From F1-60-MAGs149 sp044369995 (GTDB taxonomy: Bacteria; Actinomycetota; Thermoleophilia; Gaiellales; F1-60-MAGs149), in assembly GCA_044369995.1 (NCBI GenBank), contig JBILWG010000034.1:1-14047 (forward strand): a DNA stretch of 14,047 bases, read 5' to 3'. The first letter of the stretch is position 1, and every line of letters begins with the position of its first letter. The translations under genes were made by a program, and so were the position numbers. Below the pieces are notes generated by a model, which searched no databases, was not told where the DNA came from, and worked only from the letters and a program-made list of their open reading frames with translations. Below, one piece after another: positions 6,803 through 13,591 of this stretch.

Positions 6803-7438
6803 ATGACCGATCGCGCCCCCTCCACGGTCGAGCTCAGCGACCTGCTCGGCCGACGGCTGGCCGACGGCCGCCGCATCGAGGACCTGCTGGTCGAGGCCGA
6901 CTCGGCGACGTGGGCGGTGCGCGCCGTCCGTGTGCGTGATGGCGCCTACGCCGCGCACTGGCACAACGACGAGCTCCTGCTCGGCGCCACGGTGCCGACT
7001 ACGGCGCTCGTCTCGCTCCGCCATGACGTGCTGGACCGCCAGGTCGTCGACACCGACGATCGTCGCGTGGTCCGCGTCGGCGACGTCGCCCTGCTGCCCG
7101 TCGACGGCGGCCTCGAGGCGGTGGCGATCGAGGTCGGTCTGCGCCCGGTGCTGCGGCGGCTCGGCCTGCACGTGCTGGCACGGCGTCATCGTGAGGATCT
7201 GCTCCACCTCGATGACGTCACCGTCACTCCGAGCTGCGTCGTCGCCCACGCCTCGCACGCGCGCGTCGCGGCGATCGAGACGCACCACCTCGCACGGCTG
7301 ATCCGTCGGCTGCCGCACCGGATGAAGCACGACGTGCTCGCACAGCTGCCGACGGATCGCAGCCGCGACGTGCGCGCCCACATCGAACGCAGGCCGCACC
7401 GTCCCCATCTCCGCCGCTTCCGGGTGCCCCGTGCGTAG
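6803..7438 (+). CDS. PRC-barrel-like protein with MgtE_N-like C-terminal segment
   Basis: A 211-residue soluble protein with no signal peptide or membrane helix. Residues about 7-65 and 74-120 look like two PRC-barrel-type beta segments; the second, 'DVLDRQVVDTDDRRVVRVGD' (75-94), is the better match. Residues about 160-195, 'HHLARLIRRLPHRMKHDVLA' onward with 'LP' repeated, resemble the helical repeat of the cytoplasmic MgtE_N domain of Mg2+ channels, and the tail is Arg/His-rich. Its last 8 bases overlap the start of the Nramp-like gene, so the two are co-translated and probably work together. The likely role is a cytoplasmic accessory or sensor subunit for the transporter. The domain reading is by eye and only moderately sure; the operon link is clear. 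Confidence 0.7.
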   Translation: MTDRAPSTVELSDLLGRRLADGRRIEDLLVEADSATWAVRAVRVRDGAYAAHWHNDELLLGATVPTTALVSLRHDVLDRQVVDTDDRRVVRVGDVALLPVDGGLEAVAIEVGLRPVLRRLGLHVLARRHREDLLHLDDVTVTPSCVVAHASHARVAAIETHHLARLIRRLPHRMKHDVLAQLPTDRSRDVRAHIERRPHRPHLRRFRVPRA

Positions 7439-8660
7439 GCGGATCACGCTGTTTCTCGCCGTCCTCGGCCCCGGCCTGATCGCCGGGCTCTCCGATGATG
7501 ACCCCGCGGGCATCACGACCTACGCGGTGATGGGCGCCGACCACGGCTACGGGCTCCTGTGGGTGCTCGTGGTCGCCACCGGGATGCTCGTGCTCTACCA
7601 CCTGCTCGGCGTGCGCATCGGCGCGGCCACCGGCCAGGGGCTGATCGGCCTCGTCCGCGAGCGCTACGGCGTGCGCGTCGGCGGTGCCATCCTCGCCTGC
7701 CTGCTGGTGGCCAACCTCGGCACGCTGGCCGCCGAGTACGCGGGCATCGCGGCCGCCCTCGGACTCGTCGGGGTTCCCCGACAGCTCTCGGTACCCGCCG
7801 CCGCGATCATCATCACGCTGCTCGTAATCCGCTCGTCCTTCCACATCGTCGAGCGGATCCTGCTCGCCTTGGGCGCGCTGCTCGCGTCCTACATCCTGTC
7901 CGGGCTGCTCGCGGGGCCGGACTACGGCGCGACGCTGCACGGACTGCTCGTGCCCGGGACGAGCGGGCAGACGGGCGCGCTCGTCGTCGCCGTCGCCGTC
8001 GTCGGCACGACGATCGCCCCCTGGGGTCTGTCGTTCATCCAGTCCTACGCCGTCGACAAGCGCATCCGACCCGAGCAGCTCAAGCTCGAGAACGTCGACA
8101 TCGTGTCCGGCGCCGTGCTGACCGGCATCGTCGGGCTGTTCGTGATCATCGCGTGCGCCGCGACGCTGCACGCCACCGGCACCTCGATCGAGGATGCCGC
8201 CGACGCGGCGATCGCCCTCGAGCCGCTCGCCGGCGGACTCGCCAGCACCCTGTTCGGCGTCGGCCTGCTGGCGGCCGGCACGCTTGCCGCGGCGGTCGTC
8301 CCGCTGTCGTCGGGTTACTCCGTCAGCGAGGCGATCGGCAGCGAGGCACGCATCGACGACTCATTCCGCGACGCGCCGATCTTCTACGGGACGTTCATCG
8401 CCATGACCGCCGCGGCGGCGCTGCTCGTCGCCCTGCCGCTCATCCCCCTGCTGCCGATCCTCTTCCTGTCGCAGGTCCTCAACGCGATCCTGCTGGTGCC
8501 GATCCTGATCACCCTCGCCCGGATCGGCGGCGACGCGCGCGTGATGGGCACCCTCAGGGTCGGACGCACCCAACAGGGCCTGCTGTGGGTCAGCGCCCTC
8601 GGGCTCGGCGTCGCCAGCGCGGTGCTGCTCGTCACGGTGCTGCTCGATCTCATCCCGTAG
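7431..8660 (+). CDS. Nramp-family divalent metal transporter, variant metal site
   Basis: A 409-residue polytopic inner-membrane protein of the Nramp (SLC11) family, about eleven hydrophobic segments. Helix 1 has 'GPGLIAGLSDDDPAGITTYA' (13-32): the canonical DPGN is D24-P-A-G27, so the metal-binding Asn is Gly. Helix 6 has 'GTTIAPWGLSFIQS' (192-205) where classic Mn/Fe carriers have a MPH motif, so the metal-binding Met is Ala196 and the His is Trp198. Losing the soft methionine ligand argues against a standard Mn2+/Fe2+ carrier and is compatible with a Mg2+-type or other hard-cation Nramp relative. The GTG start at 7431 overlaps the preceding gene by 8 bases. That gene's MgtE_N-like segment also points to Mg2+, but substrate remains inference. 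Confidence 0.88.
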   Translation: MRRRITLFLAVLGPGLIAGLSDDDPAGITTYAVMGADHGYGLLWVLVVATGMLVLYHLLGVRIGAATGQGLIGLVRERYGVRVGGAILACLLVANLGTLAAEYAGIAAALGLVGVPRQLSVPAAAIIITLLVIRSSFHIVERILLALGALLASYILSGLLAGPDYGATLHGLLVPGTSGQTGALVVAVAVVGTTIAPWGLSFIQSYAVDKRIRPEQLKLENVDIVSGAVLTGIVGLFVIIACAATLHATGTSIEDAADAAIALEPLAGGLASTLFGVGLLAAGTLAAAVVPLSSGYSVSEAIGSEARIDDSFRDAPIFYGTFIAMTAAAALLVALPLIPLLPILFLSQVLNAILLVPILITLARIGGDARVMGTLRVGRTQQGLLWVSALGLGVASAVLLVTVLLDLIP

Positions 8661-8691
8661 AACACCGGTCGCGACGCCCTGCGCGCGGCGG

Positions 8692-8697
8692 TACGAT
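8692..8697 (+). promoter_or_regulatory. Putative -10 box of the Rieske oxygenase/channel operon
   Basis: TACGAT is followed by seven bases and the ATG at 8705, within a 44-base gap after the Nramp-like gene. No Shine-Dalgarno is visible. A poor -35 candidate (TCGCGA, 8669-8674) lies 17 bases upstream. Confidence 0.5.
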
Positions 8698-8704
8698 CCT
8701 GCCC

Positions 8705-9982
8705 ATGCAGCGACCGCTCCCCCGTGAGGCGTTCCTCCGCGAGGACACCTACGCCAAGACACGGCTTCCCGTGGACTTCGCGTGGACGCTGATCCCCGAC
8801 GCGTACACGACGCAGGACTTCCACGAGGTCGAGCAGCAGGAGGTCTTCGCCAAGAGCTGGGTGCCCGTCTGCGTCACCGACGAGGTTCGCGAGCCGGGCG
8901 ATTTCCTCGTCGTCGAGGTGGCCGGCCGGTCGATCATCGTGGCGCGCAACCAGGAGGGCGAGTTGCGCGCGCATCACAACGTGTGCCGCCACCGCGGCGC
9001 CCGGCTCTGCGAGGGCACGGGACACGTGAAGCGGTTCTTCTCCTGCCCGTACCACGCGTGGGCGTACGACCTCAACGGGAAGTGCCTCGGCACGCCGCTG
9101 TTCACCCCCGAGAGCGAGGTGCCCGTCGACGCGCGCGTGGCCTTCGACATGGCCGACGTCAAGGCCTTCGACAAGGACGAGATGGGCCTGCACCCGGTAC
9201 GCGTCGCCGAGTGGAACTTCCTCGTCTTCGTCTGCCTCGACCCGGACACGCCCGAGCTCGAGCACGAACTCGGCGACCTGACCGAGCGCCTTGCCGGCTA
9301 CCGGCTCGGCGAGTACCGCCTGCAGCGTCGCGTCGAGTACGACATCCAGGCGGACTGGAAGCTGATCGGCGAGAACTTCATGGAGTACTACCACCTGCCG
9401 TGGGTGCACCCCGCCCTGGTCAAGGTCTCGCCGATGGAGGACCACTACCGTTGGCAGGGCCCGGGCAAGTACGTCGGGTTCTGCACGTGGCCGATCGCGG
9501 CGAACACCGACGACGGCGGCTGGAAGGGCCTGCCGCCGGTCGACTTCGTCGAAGGTCAGGACGCCGAGGCCGCGCGCTTCATCTGGCTGTTCCCCAACAT
9601 CGCGATCAACGTGATGGCCAATCACGTGGTGCTCCTATTGGCGCGCCCCGATGGTGTCGGGCATACGGCCGAGGTCGTCTATCTCCTGACGCACCCCGAC
9701 TCGATCGCCGCGAGCACCGACCCCGAGGCCGAGATCGACTCGCTGCTGGCCTTCTGGGACGAGGTCAACAAGGAGGACATCGGCATCGTCGAGCGCGTGC
9801 AGGACGGCCTGCGCAACCCCGCCTACGAGGGCGGTCGCATGTGCTACCGCTTCGAGGAGTCCTGCCATCGCTTCCAGAACATGCTGATCGACCGCATGCT
9901 CGGCGTCGTGGCGATTCCACCGGGGGACAGCGAGGAGACGGTGCGCATGTTCGGTCCGCGTGACAGAGCCGAGCAGGCGTGA
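8705..9982 (+). CDS. Rieske non-heme iron oxygenase, alpha subunit
   Basis: A 425-residue aromatic-ring-hydroxylating-dioxygenase-type alpha subunit, which uses electrons from a separate reductase to oxidise its substrate with O2. The Rieske [2Fe-2S] ligands are C94-x-H96 and C114-x2-H117. The catalytic iron site has His230 and His235 in 'ENFMEYYHLPWVHP' (223-236) and probably Asp358 in 'NKEDIGIVERVQ'. The residue three before His230, which bridges to the Rieske cluster, is Glu227 rather than the Asp of naphthalene dioxygenase; a Glu here is known from carnitine monooxygenase. A quaternary-amine or related demethylase/monooxygenase is therefore a fair guess. No beta subunit, ferredoxin or reductase lies nearby. 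The ATG at 8705 follows a TACGAT box by 7 bases; the longer open frame upstream is the Nramp gene in another frame. Confidence 0.92.
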   Translation: MQRPLPREAFLREDTYAKTRLPVDFAWTLIPDAYTTQDFHEVEQQEVFAKSWVPVCVTDEVREPGDFLVVEVAGRSIIVARNQEGELRAHHNVCRHRGARLCEGTGHVKRFFSCPYHAWAYDLNGKCLGTPLFTPESEVPVDARVAFDMADVKAFDKDEMGLHPVRVAEWNFLVFVCLDPDTPELEHELGDLTERLAGYRLGEYRLQRRVEYDIQADWKLIGENFMEYYHLPWVHPALVKVSPMEDHYRWQGPGKYVGFCTWPIAANTDDGGWKGLPPVDFVEGQDAEAARFIWLFPNIAINVMANHVVLLLARPDGVGHTAEVVYLLTHPDSIAASTDPEAEIDSLLAFWDEVNKEDIGIVERVQDGLRNPAYEGGRMCYRFEESCHRFQNMLIDRMLGVVAIPPGDSEETVRMFGPRDRAEQA

Positions 9983-10764
9983 CCAACCAGGTGCCGCGGC
10001 ATCCGAGCCTCGAGCAGCCTCGGCGGCGATTCCTGCGCGAATGGGTCGAGCTGACGCGCGAGGATCACATCCTGATCGCACCGCTGCTCTCGTTCGCGGC
10101 CTTCATGTGCATCGCCATCGGCAACAAGTCCGTCATCACGGTGCTGCTGGCGCTGCTCCTGCAAAGCGCGCTCTTCCAGATCGCCGTCGTCGCGCACATC
10201 CACCGGCCCCGCCTCCGCCGCATCGCCTACATCGCGGCACCCATCGTCGTGGCCGGCGTCGTCGCGCTGTCGGCGCTGCTGGGACACCTCTTCGGCGCGG
10301 AGATGGGGCGTCTCCTCGCCACCGCGTTCAGCGCCGCCCTCACGCTCGGCGTGATCATCCGCATCTTCTCCCGCGTGGCTCGCGCGCCGGTCATCAACCT
10401 GCGCGTCGTGGTCAACGCCATCACGGTGTACCTGATGCTTGGCCTGTTCTTCGCCTACGTCTTCATGTCGCTCAGCGCGGCATCTGGTGAGGCCTTCTTC
10501 ACGCAGGGATCGGACCAGCCGACCTCCGTGTTCCTCTACTTCTCGTACATCACCCTCGCGACGGTCGGTTACGGCGATTTCACACCCGCCCACACGATCG
10601 GACGCTTCGCCGCGGTCGCCGAGGGCCTGATGGGCCAGCTCTACCTCGTCACGGTGCTCGCCCTGATCGTCAGCAACCTCGGGCGCAAACGCGACGGGTC
10701 GAAGGTGCCGCTGGACGAGAATCCCAGCGACACCACCCCGCACGATGACCAGCTGACGCGCTAG
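9979..10764 (+). CDS. Six-helix potassium channel-like membrane protein
   Basis: A 261-residue membrane protein ending in a pore module of the bacterial two-helix ion-channel type: helix about 143-165, pore helix, selectivity filter T195-V-G-Y-G-D200, and a final helix about 213-235. TVGYGD is the K+-selective filter. Before the pore are four hydrophobic helices (about 31-48, 52-74, 82-102, 110-130) without the regular Arg/Lys spacing of a voltage sensor. The short polar C-terminal tail has no RCK or cyclic-nucleotide domain, so gating is not evident. GTG 9979 overlaps the Rieske oxygenase stop by 4 bases (GTGA), implying translational coupling. Its TAG shares the CTAG at 10761-10764 with the helicase stop on the other strand. 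It likely conducts K+ across the inner membrane. Confidence 0.88.
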   Translation: MTNQVPRHPSLEQPRRRFLREWVELTREDHILIAPLLSFAAFMCIAIGNKSVITVLLALLLQSALFQIAVVAHIHRPRLRRIAYIAAPIVVAGVVALSALLGHLFGAEMGRLLATAFSAALTLGVIIRIFSRVARAPVINLRVVVNAITVYLMLGLFFAYVFMSLSAASGEAFFTQGSDQPTSVFLYFSYITLATVGYGDFTPAHTIGRFAAVAEGLMGQLYLVTVLALIVSNLGRKRDGSKVPLDENPSDTTPHDDQLTR

Positions 10765-12308
10765 GCGCCGACCTTGCGCTTGCGGCGCTTGTGGCGCAGC
10801 TTCGCGGCCGCGGCCTTGCCGGGCGTGGGCTTGCCGGGCTTGGGCGCCGGCGTCCCGTTCGTGTGCACCGAGCGGTTGGACTGCTGATGCTTGTGGTGCT
10901 CGCGGCTCGTGCTCTCGCCGCGCGCCTCGACCTTGTCGCCGTGACGCGGCTTGTCGCCATGGCGATGTTTGTCGCCATGCGCCGGGCGATCACCGCTACG
11001 CGGGCGATCGTCACGCTGCGGACGGTCGCCGCTGCGCGGACGATCGTCGCGACGCGGCTTGTCACCGTGGTGCGGCTTGCGATCCTCGTGGCGCTGCTCA
11101 GCCTTGGGCTCGTGCTTCGCGACGGCCTCGACGCGCTCCGCGTCGACGGGCGGGCGCTTGGCATCGACCCGGACGGGCTTGATCTCGCCGAGCAGGTCGA
11201 GGTCGACGGGCGTGATCTGCGCGTCGAGCTTGAGCTGGCTGAGCAGCTTGCGGACGGGATGCTCGTCCTGCTTGCCGACGAAGCTGACGACCAGGCCGTC
11301 CTCGCCGGCCCGGCCGGTGCGGCCCGAGCGGTGGACGTAGTCGGCCTTGTCGGCCGGCGGATCGAAGTGCACGACGCACGAGACGTCATCGACGTGGATG
11401 CCGCGCGCGGCGACGTCGGTGGCGCAGAGGACCGGCATGCGGCCCTTCGTGAAGGCGTGCAGGGCGCGGTCGCGCTGCGACTGCGAGCGGCCGCCGTGCA
11501 GGTTGGCCGCGCCGACGCCGGCGGCGTTGAGCTTCTTGGCGAGACGATCGACGCCGTGCCGGGTGCGGCAGAACGCGATCACCGTGCCGGTGCGCAGGAC
11601 GAGGTCGACGAGCAGGTCGACGCGGTCGTCCGGCTTGACCTTCCAGAAGTAATGCGTGACATCGCCGACCGAACGCTCCTCGGCGACCGCCTCGTGGCGG
11701 ACCGGGTTGTTCTGGTACTCGCGCGCCACCTTCTCGACCTCGCCGTCGAGCGTGGCGGAGAAGAGCAGCGTCTGGCGATCGGGCTGGACCTGGTCGAACA
11801 GGCGACGGACGACGGGCAGGAAGCCCATGTCGGCCATGCGGTCGGCCTCGTCGAGCACGACGATGTGGACGTCGGAGAGGTCGACGTCACGGCGCTGGAT
11901 CAGGTCCTCGAGGCGACCGGGGCACGCGACGAGGATCTCGACGCCGCGGCGCAGCGCACTCTGCTGCGCGCCGTAGCCGGTGCCGCCGTAGACGGCAGCG
12001 CACTTGAAGCCACGCGCGGCGGCCAGCGGCTCGACCTCGCGCATGATCTGCTCGGCGAGCTCGCGCGTCGGCGCGAGGATCAGCGCGGTCGGGCGCTTCG
12101 GCTTGGCGGGCCGGACCTGCGCGGCGACGGCGAGGCCGAAGGCGATGGTCTTGCCCGAACCCGTCGGGGCCCGGCCGGTGACGTCGAGGCCCTGAAGGGC
12201 ATCGGGAATGGTGTATTCCTGGATCGGGAACGGGGCGTCGATGCCCTTGCGCGCCAGTACGGCGGCAAGGTCAGCAGGCACACCGAGATCGGTGAACGAG
12301 GTGGTCAT
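10761..12308 (-). CDS. DEAD-box ATP-dependent RNA helicase
   Basis: A 515-residue DEAD-box helicase that unwinds RNA using ATP, acting in ribosome assembly, mRNA decay or cold adaptation. In order: Phe5 and Gln30 of the Q motif, 'APTGSGKT' (47-54) motif I, 'PTRELAEQ' (80-87), 'CPGR' (129-132, usually TPGR), DEAD at 153-156, 'SAT' (184-186), 'ATDVAARG' (296-303) and 'HRSGRTGR' (326-333). The core ends near 375; the tail to 515 is low-complexity and rich in Arg, His, Lys, Asp and Gly with repeated GDRP/GDKP units and a final KLRHKRRKRK cluster, probably for RNA binding. The ATG at 12308 has AGGAG four bases upstream. RhlE/DeaD-type assignment is not resolved. It is convergent with the channel gene. 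Confidence 0.95.
   Translation of the reverse strand: MTTSFTDLGVPADLAAVLARKGIDAPFPIQEYTIPDALQGLDVTGRAPTGSGKTIAFGLAVAAQVRPAKPKRPTALILAPTRELAEQIMREVEPLAAARGFKCAAVYGGTGYGAQQSALRRGVEILVACPGRLEDLIQRRDVDLSDVHIVVLDEADRMADMGFLPVVRRLFDQVQPDRQTLLFSATLDGEVEKVAREYQNNPVRHEAVAEERSVGDVTHYFWKVKPDDRVDLLVDLVLRTGTVIAFCRTRHGVDRLAKKLNAAGVGAANLHGGRSQSQRDRALHAFTKGRMPVLCATDVAARGIHVDDVSCVVHFDPPADKADYVHRSGRTGRAGEDGLVVSFVGKQDEHPVRKLLSQLKLDAQITPVDLDLLGEIKPVRVDAKRPPVDAERVEAVAKHEPKAEQRHEDRKPHHGDKPRRDDRPRSGDRPQRDDRPRSGDRPAHGDKHRHGDKPRHGDKVEARGESTSREHHKHQQSNRSVHTNGTPAPKPGKPTPGKAAAAKLRHKRRKRKVGA
10765..10788 (+). terminator. Weak hairpin after the channel gene
   Basis: GCGCCG (10765-10770) and CGGCGC (10783-10788) form a 6-bp stem with a 12-base loop, followed by TTGTGG. 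It lies inside the convergent helicase coding region, has no T tract, and could be incidental. Confidence 0.2.
10923..11102 (-). repeat. Degenerate GD[RK]-type repeat coding the helicase tail
   Basis: This stretch codes about residues 403-462 of the helicase and consists of a short unit, roughly R-x-G/D-D-[RK]-P/H, repeated about eight times, for example 'DDRPRSGDRPQRDDRPRSGD' at 421-440. The near-identical DNA copies make it prone to slippage and unit-number change. Confidence 0.7.
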
Positions 12309-12312
12309 GGAA

Positions 12313-12317
12313 CTCCT
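12313..12317 (-). promoter_or_regulatory. Ribosome binding site of the DEAD-box helicase
   Basis: AGGAG lies four bases before the ATG at 12308 (AGGAGTTCCATG), the best Shine-Dalgarno in the window. It fixes the start over the upstream in-frame ATG at 12392. A weak TACCGT box at 12413-12408 (minus strand) would give a leader of about 100 bases. Confidence 0.7.
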
Positions 12318-12434
12318 ATCGAGCAGTTCGCGCGCTCGAGTGGATTCCAGAGCGGGCGCATCCCCGGGATGCCGACGAAGTTCGCCAGCCACCAGGAACG
12401 TCCTCCCACGGTATCAGCGGTCCCCGGAACCGGC

Positions 12435-12463
12435 TGCACAGACCCGCTGCACACCGGTATCGT
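12435..12463 (+). promoter_or_regulatory. Promoter of the cystathionine gamma-synthase-type gene
   Basis: TGCACA (12435-12440, four of six matches to TTGACA) and TATCGT (12458-12463) are spaced 17 bases apart, and the ATG at 12471 follows the -10 box by 7 bases. This is the best complete promoter seen here, and its transcript would begin at or next to the start codon. It lies in the 162-base divergent region with the helicase; no other structure is seen there. Confidence 0.55.
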
Positions 12464-12470
12464 CCCGCTC

Positions 12471-13577
12471 ATGGATCGCCATCCCGATACCGCGCTCGTG
12501 CAGGGCGGGCGCCCCGATGGTCCGGGCGCGCTGCTCAACACGCCGATCGTGCTCAACAGCACCTACCGCGTGGGCGGCGACCTCAGCTACGGCCGTTCGG
12601 GCAACGAGACCTGGGAGGCCTTCGAGACGGTGATGGGCGAGCTCGAGGGCGGCAGCGCCGTTGCGTTCGCCAGCGGCATCGCAGCGGCCACGGCCGTGCT
12701 CGACCTCGTCCCGATCGGCGGCACCATCGTCGCGCCGGTCTCGCTCTACATGGGCCTCTGGAGCCAGCTCAACGAGCGCGCGCGTGACGGCCGCGCCAAC
12801 GTGCACTTCGTCGATCAGACCGATGTCGACGCCCTACTGACCGCCGCCCAGGGTGCCGACCTCGTCTGGATCGAGACGCCGAGCAACCCGTTGATGCAGA
12901 TCGCCGACATTGCGGCGATTGCCGAGGGCCTCGATGACTCCACGCTGCTCGCTGTCGACGGGACCTTCACCACGCCGCTGCTCCAGCAGCCGCTGGCACT
13001 TGGCGCCGACCTCGTCGTGCACAGCGCGACGAAGTTGATCGGTGGCCACGCCGACCTGCTGATGGGCGTCGTGATTGGAAGCGACGAGCTCGCCGAGAAG
13101 CTCCGTGACAAGCGCTATGCCCACGGCGCCACGCCGGGGTCGCTCGAAGCGTTCCTCGCACTTCGCGGCCTGCGCACGCTGGCGGTCCGGCTCGAGCGTG
13201 CGCAGGCAAACGCCCAGGCGATCGCGGAGTTCCTCGCCGAGTCGAAGCACGTGACGTACGTGCTCTACCCCGGGCTGAGCTGGCACAAGGGCCATGCGCT
13301 CGCCGCGAAGCAGATGCGCGGGTTCGGCACGATGCTCTCCTTCGAGTTGGCCGCGGGGCACGAGACCGCCGAGCGCCTCTGCAACGCCACGCAGGTCTTC
13401 GCCAACGCCACCAGCCTCGGCGGTGTCGAGTCGCTGATGGAGGTGCGCGGCAACCGCGAGTCCGAGCGCGCGATGGGCACGCCGCCGGCGCTGATCCGCC
13501 TGTCGGCCGGCATCGAGCACTGCGATGACCTGATCGCGGACCTCACGCAGGCACTCGCCGTCGCCCACCAGGGCTAG
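12471..13577 (+). CDS. Cys/Met-metabolism PLP enzyme (cystathionine gamma-synthase/lyase type)
   Basis: A 368-residue PLP enzyme of the trans-sulfuration family, slightly shorter than the usual 380-400. Lys188 in 'HSATKLIGGH' (184-193) is the PLP lysine, Asp163 in 'AVDGTFTTP' binds the pyridine nitrogen, Tyr40 and Arg42 in 'SYGRSGNETW' are the YxR motif that contacts PLP phosphate of the partner subunit, and Tyr93 stacks on the ring. The usual DNT after the strand is DGT here. The reaction could be synthesis of cystathionine from an activated homoserine plus cysteine, cystathionine cleavage, or methionine gamma-lysis; sequence alone does not separate these. The frame is open far upstream antisense to the helicase; ATG 12471 gives MDRHPDTALVQGG, the normal family start. 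The next gene begins 14 bases downstream. Confidence 0.9.
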   Translation: MDRHPDTALVQGGRPDGPGALLNTPIVLNSTYRVGGDLSYGRSGNETWEAFETVMGELEGGSAVAFASGIAAATAVLDLVPIGGTIVAPVSLYMGLWSQLNERARDGRANVHFVDQTDVDALLTAAQGADLVWIETPSNPLMQIADIAAIAEGLDDSTLLAVDGTFTTPLLQQPLALGADLVVHSATKLIGGHADLLMGVVIGSDELAEKLRDKRYAHGATPGSLEAFLALRGLRTLAVRLERAQANAQAIAEFLAESKHVTYVLYPGLSWHKGHALAAKQMRGFGTMLSFELAAGHETAERLCNATQVFANATSLGGVESLMEVRGNRESERAMGTPPALIRLSAGIEHCDDLIADLTQALAVAHQG

Positions 13578-13591
13578 GGCGGAGCGGCCCG

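Noticed and set aside
6752..7516. N-terminal extension of the thiolase frame
   Set aside because: It is antisense to the PRC-like gene, and standard thiolase homology begins exactly at ATG 6751.
7559..8704. N-terminal extension of the Rieske oxygenase frame
   Set aside because: It is Arg/Ala-rich out-of-frame translation of the Nramp-like gene; the oxygenase motifs and a TACGAT box support ATG 8705.
10791..13577. A 928-codon open frame on the plus strand covering the helicase antisense and the PLP enzyme
   Set aside because: Only the part after 12471 has family motifs. The upstream part is an antisense shadow of the helicase, whose complete ordered motif set lies on the minus strand.
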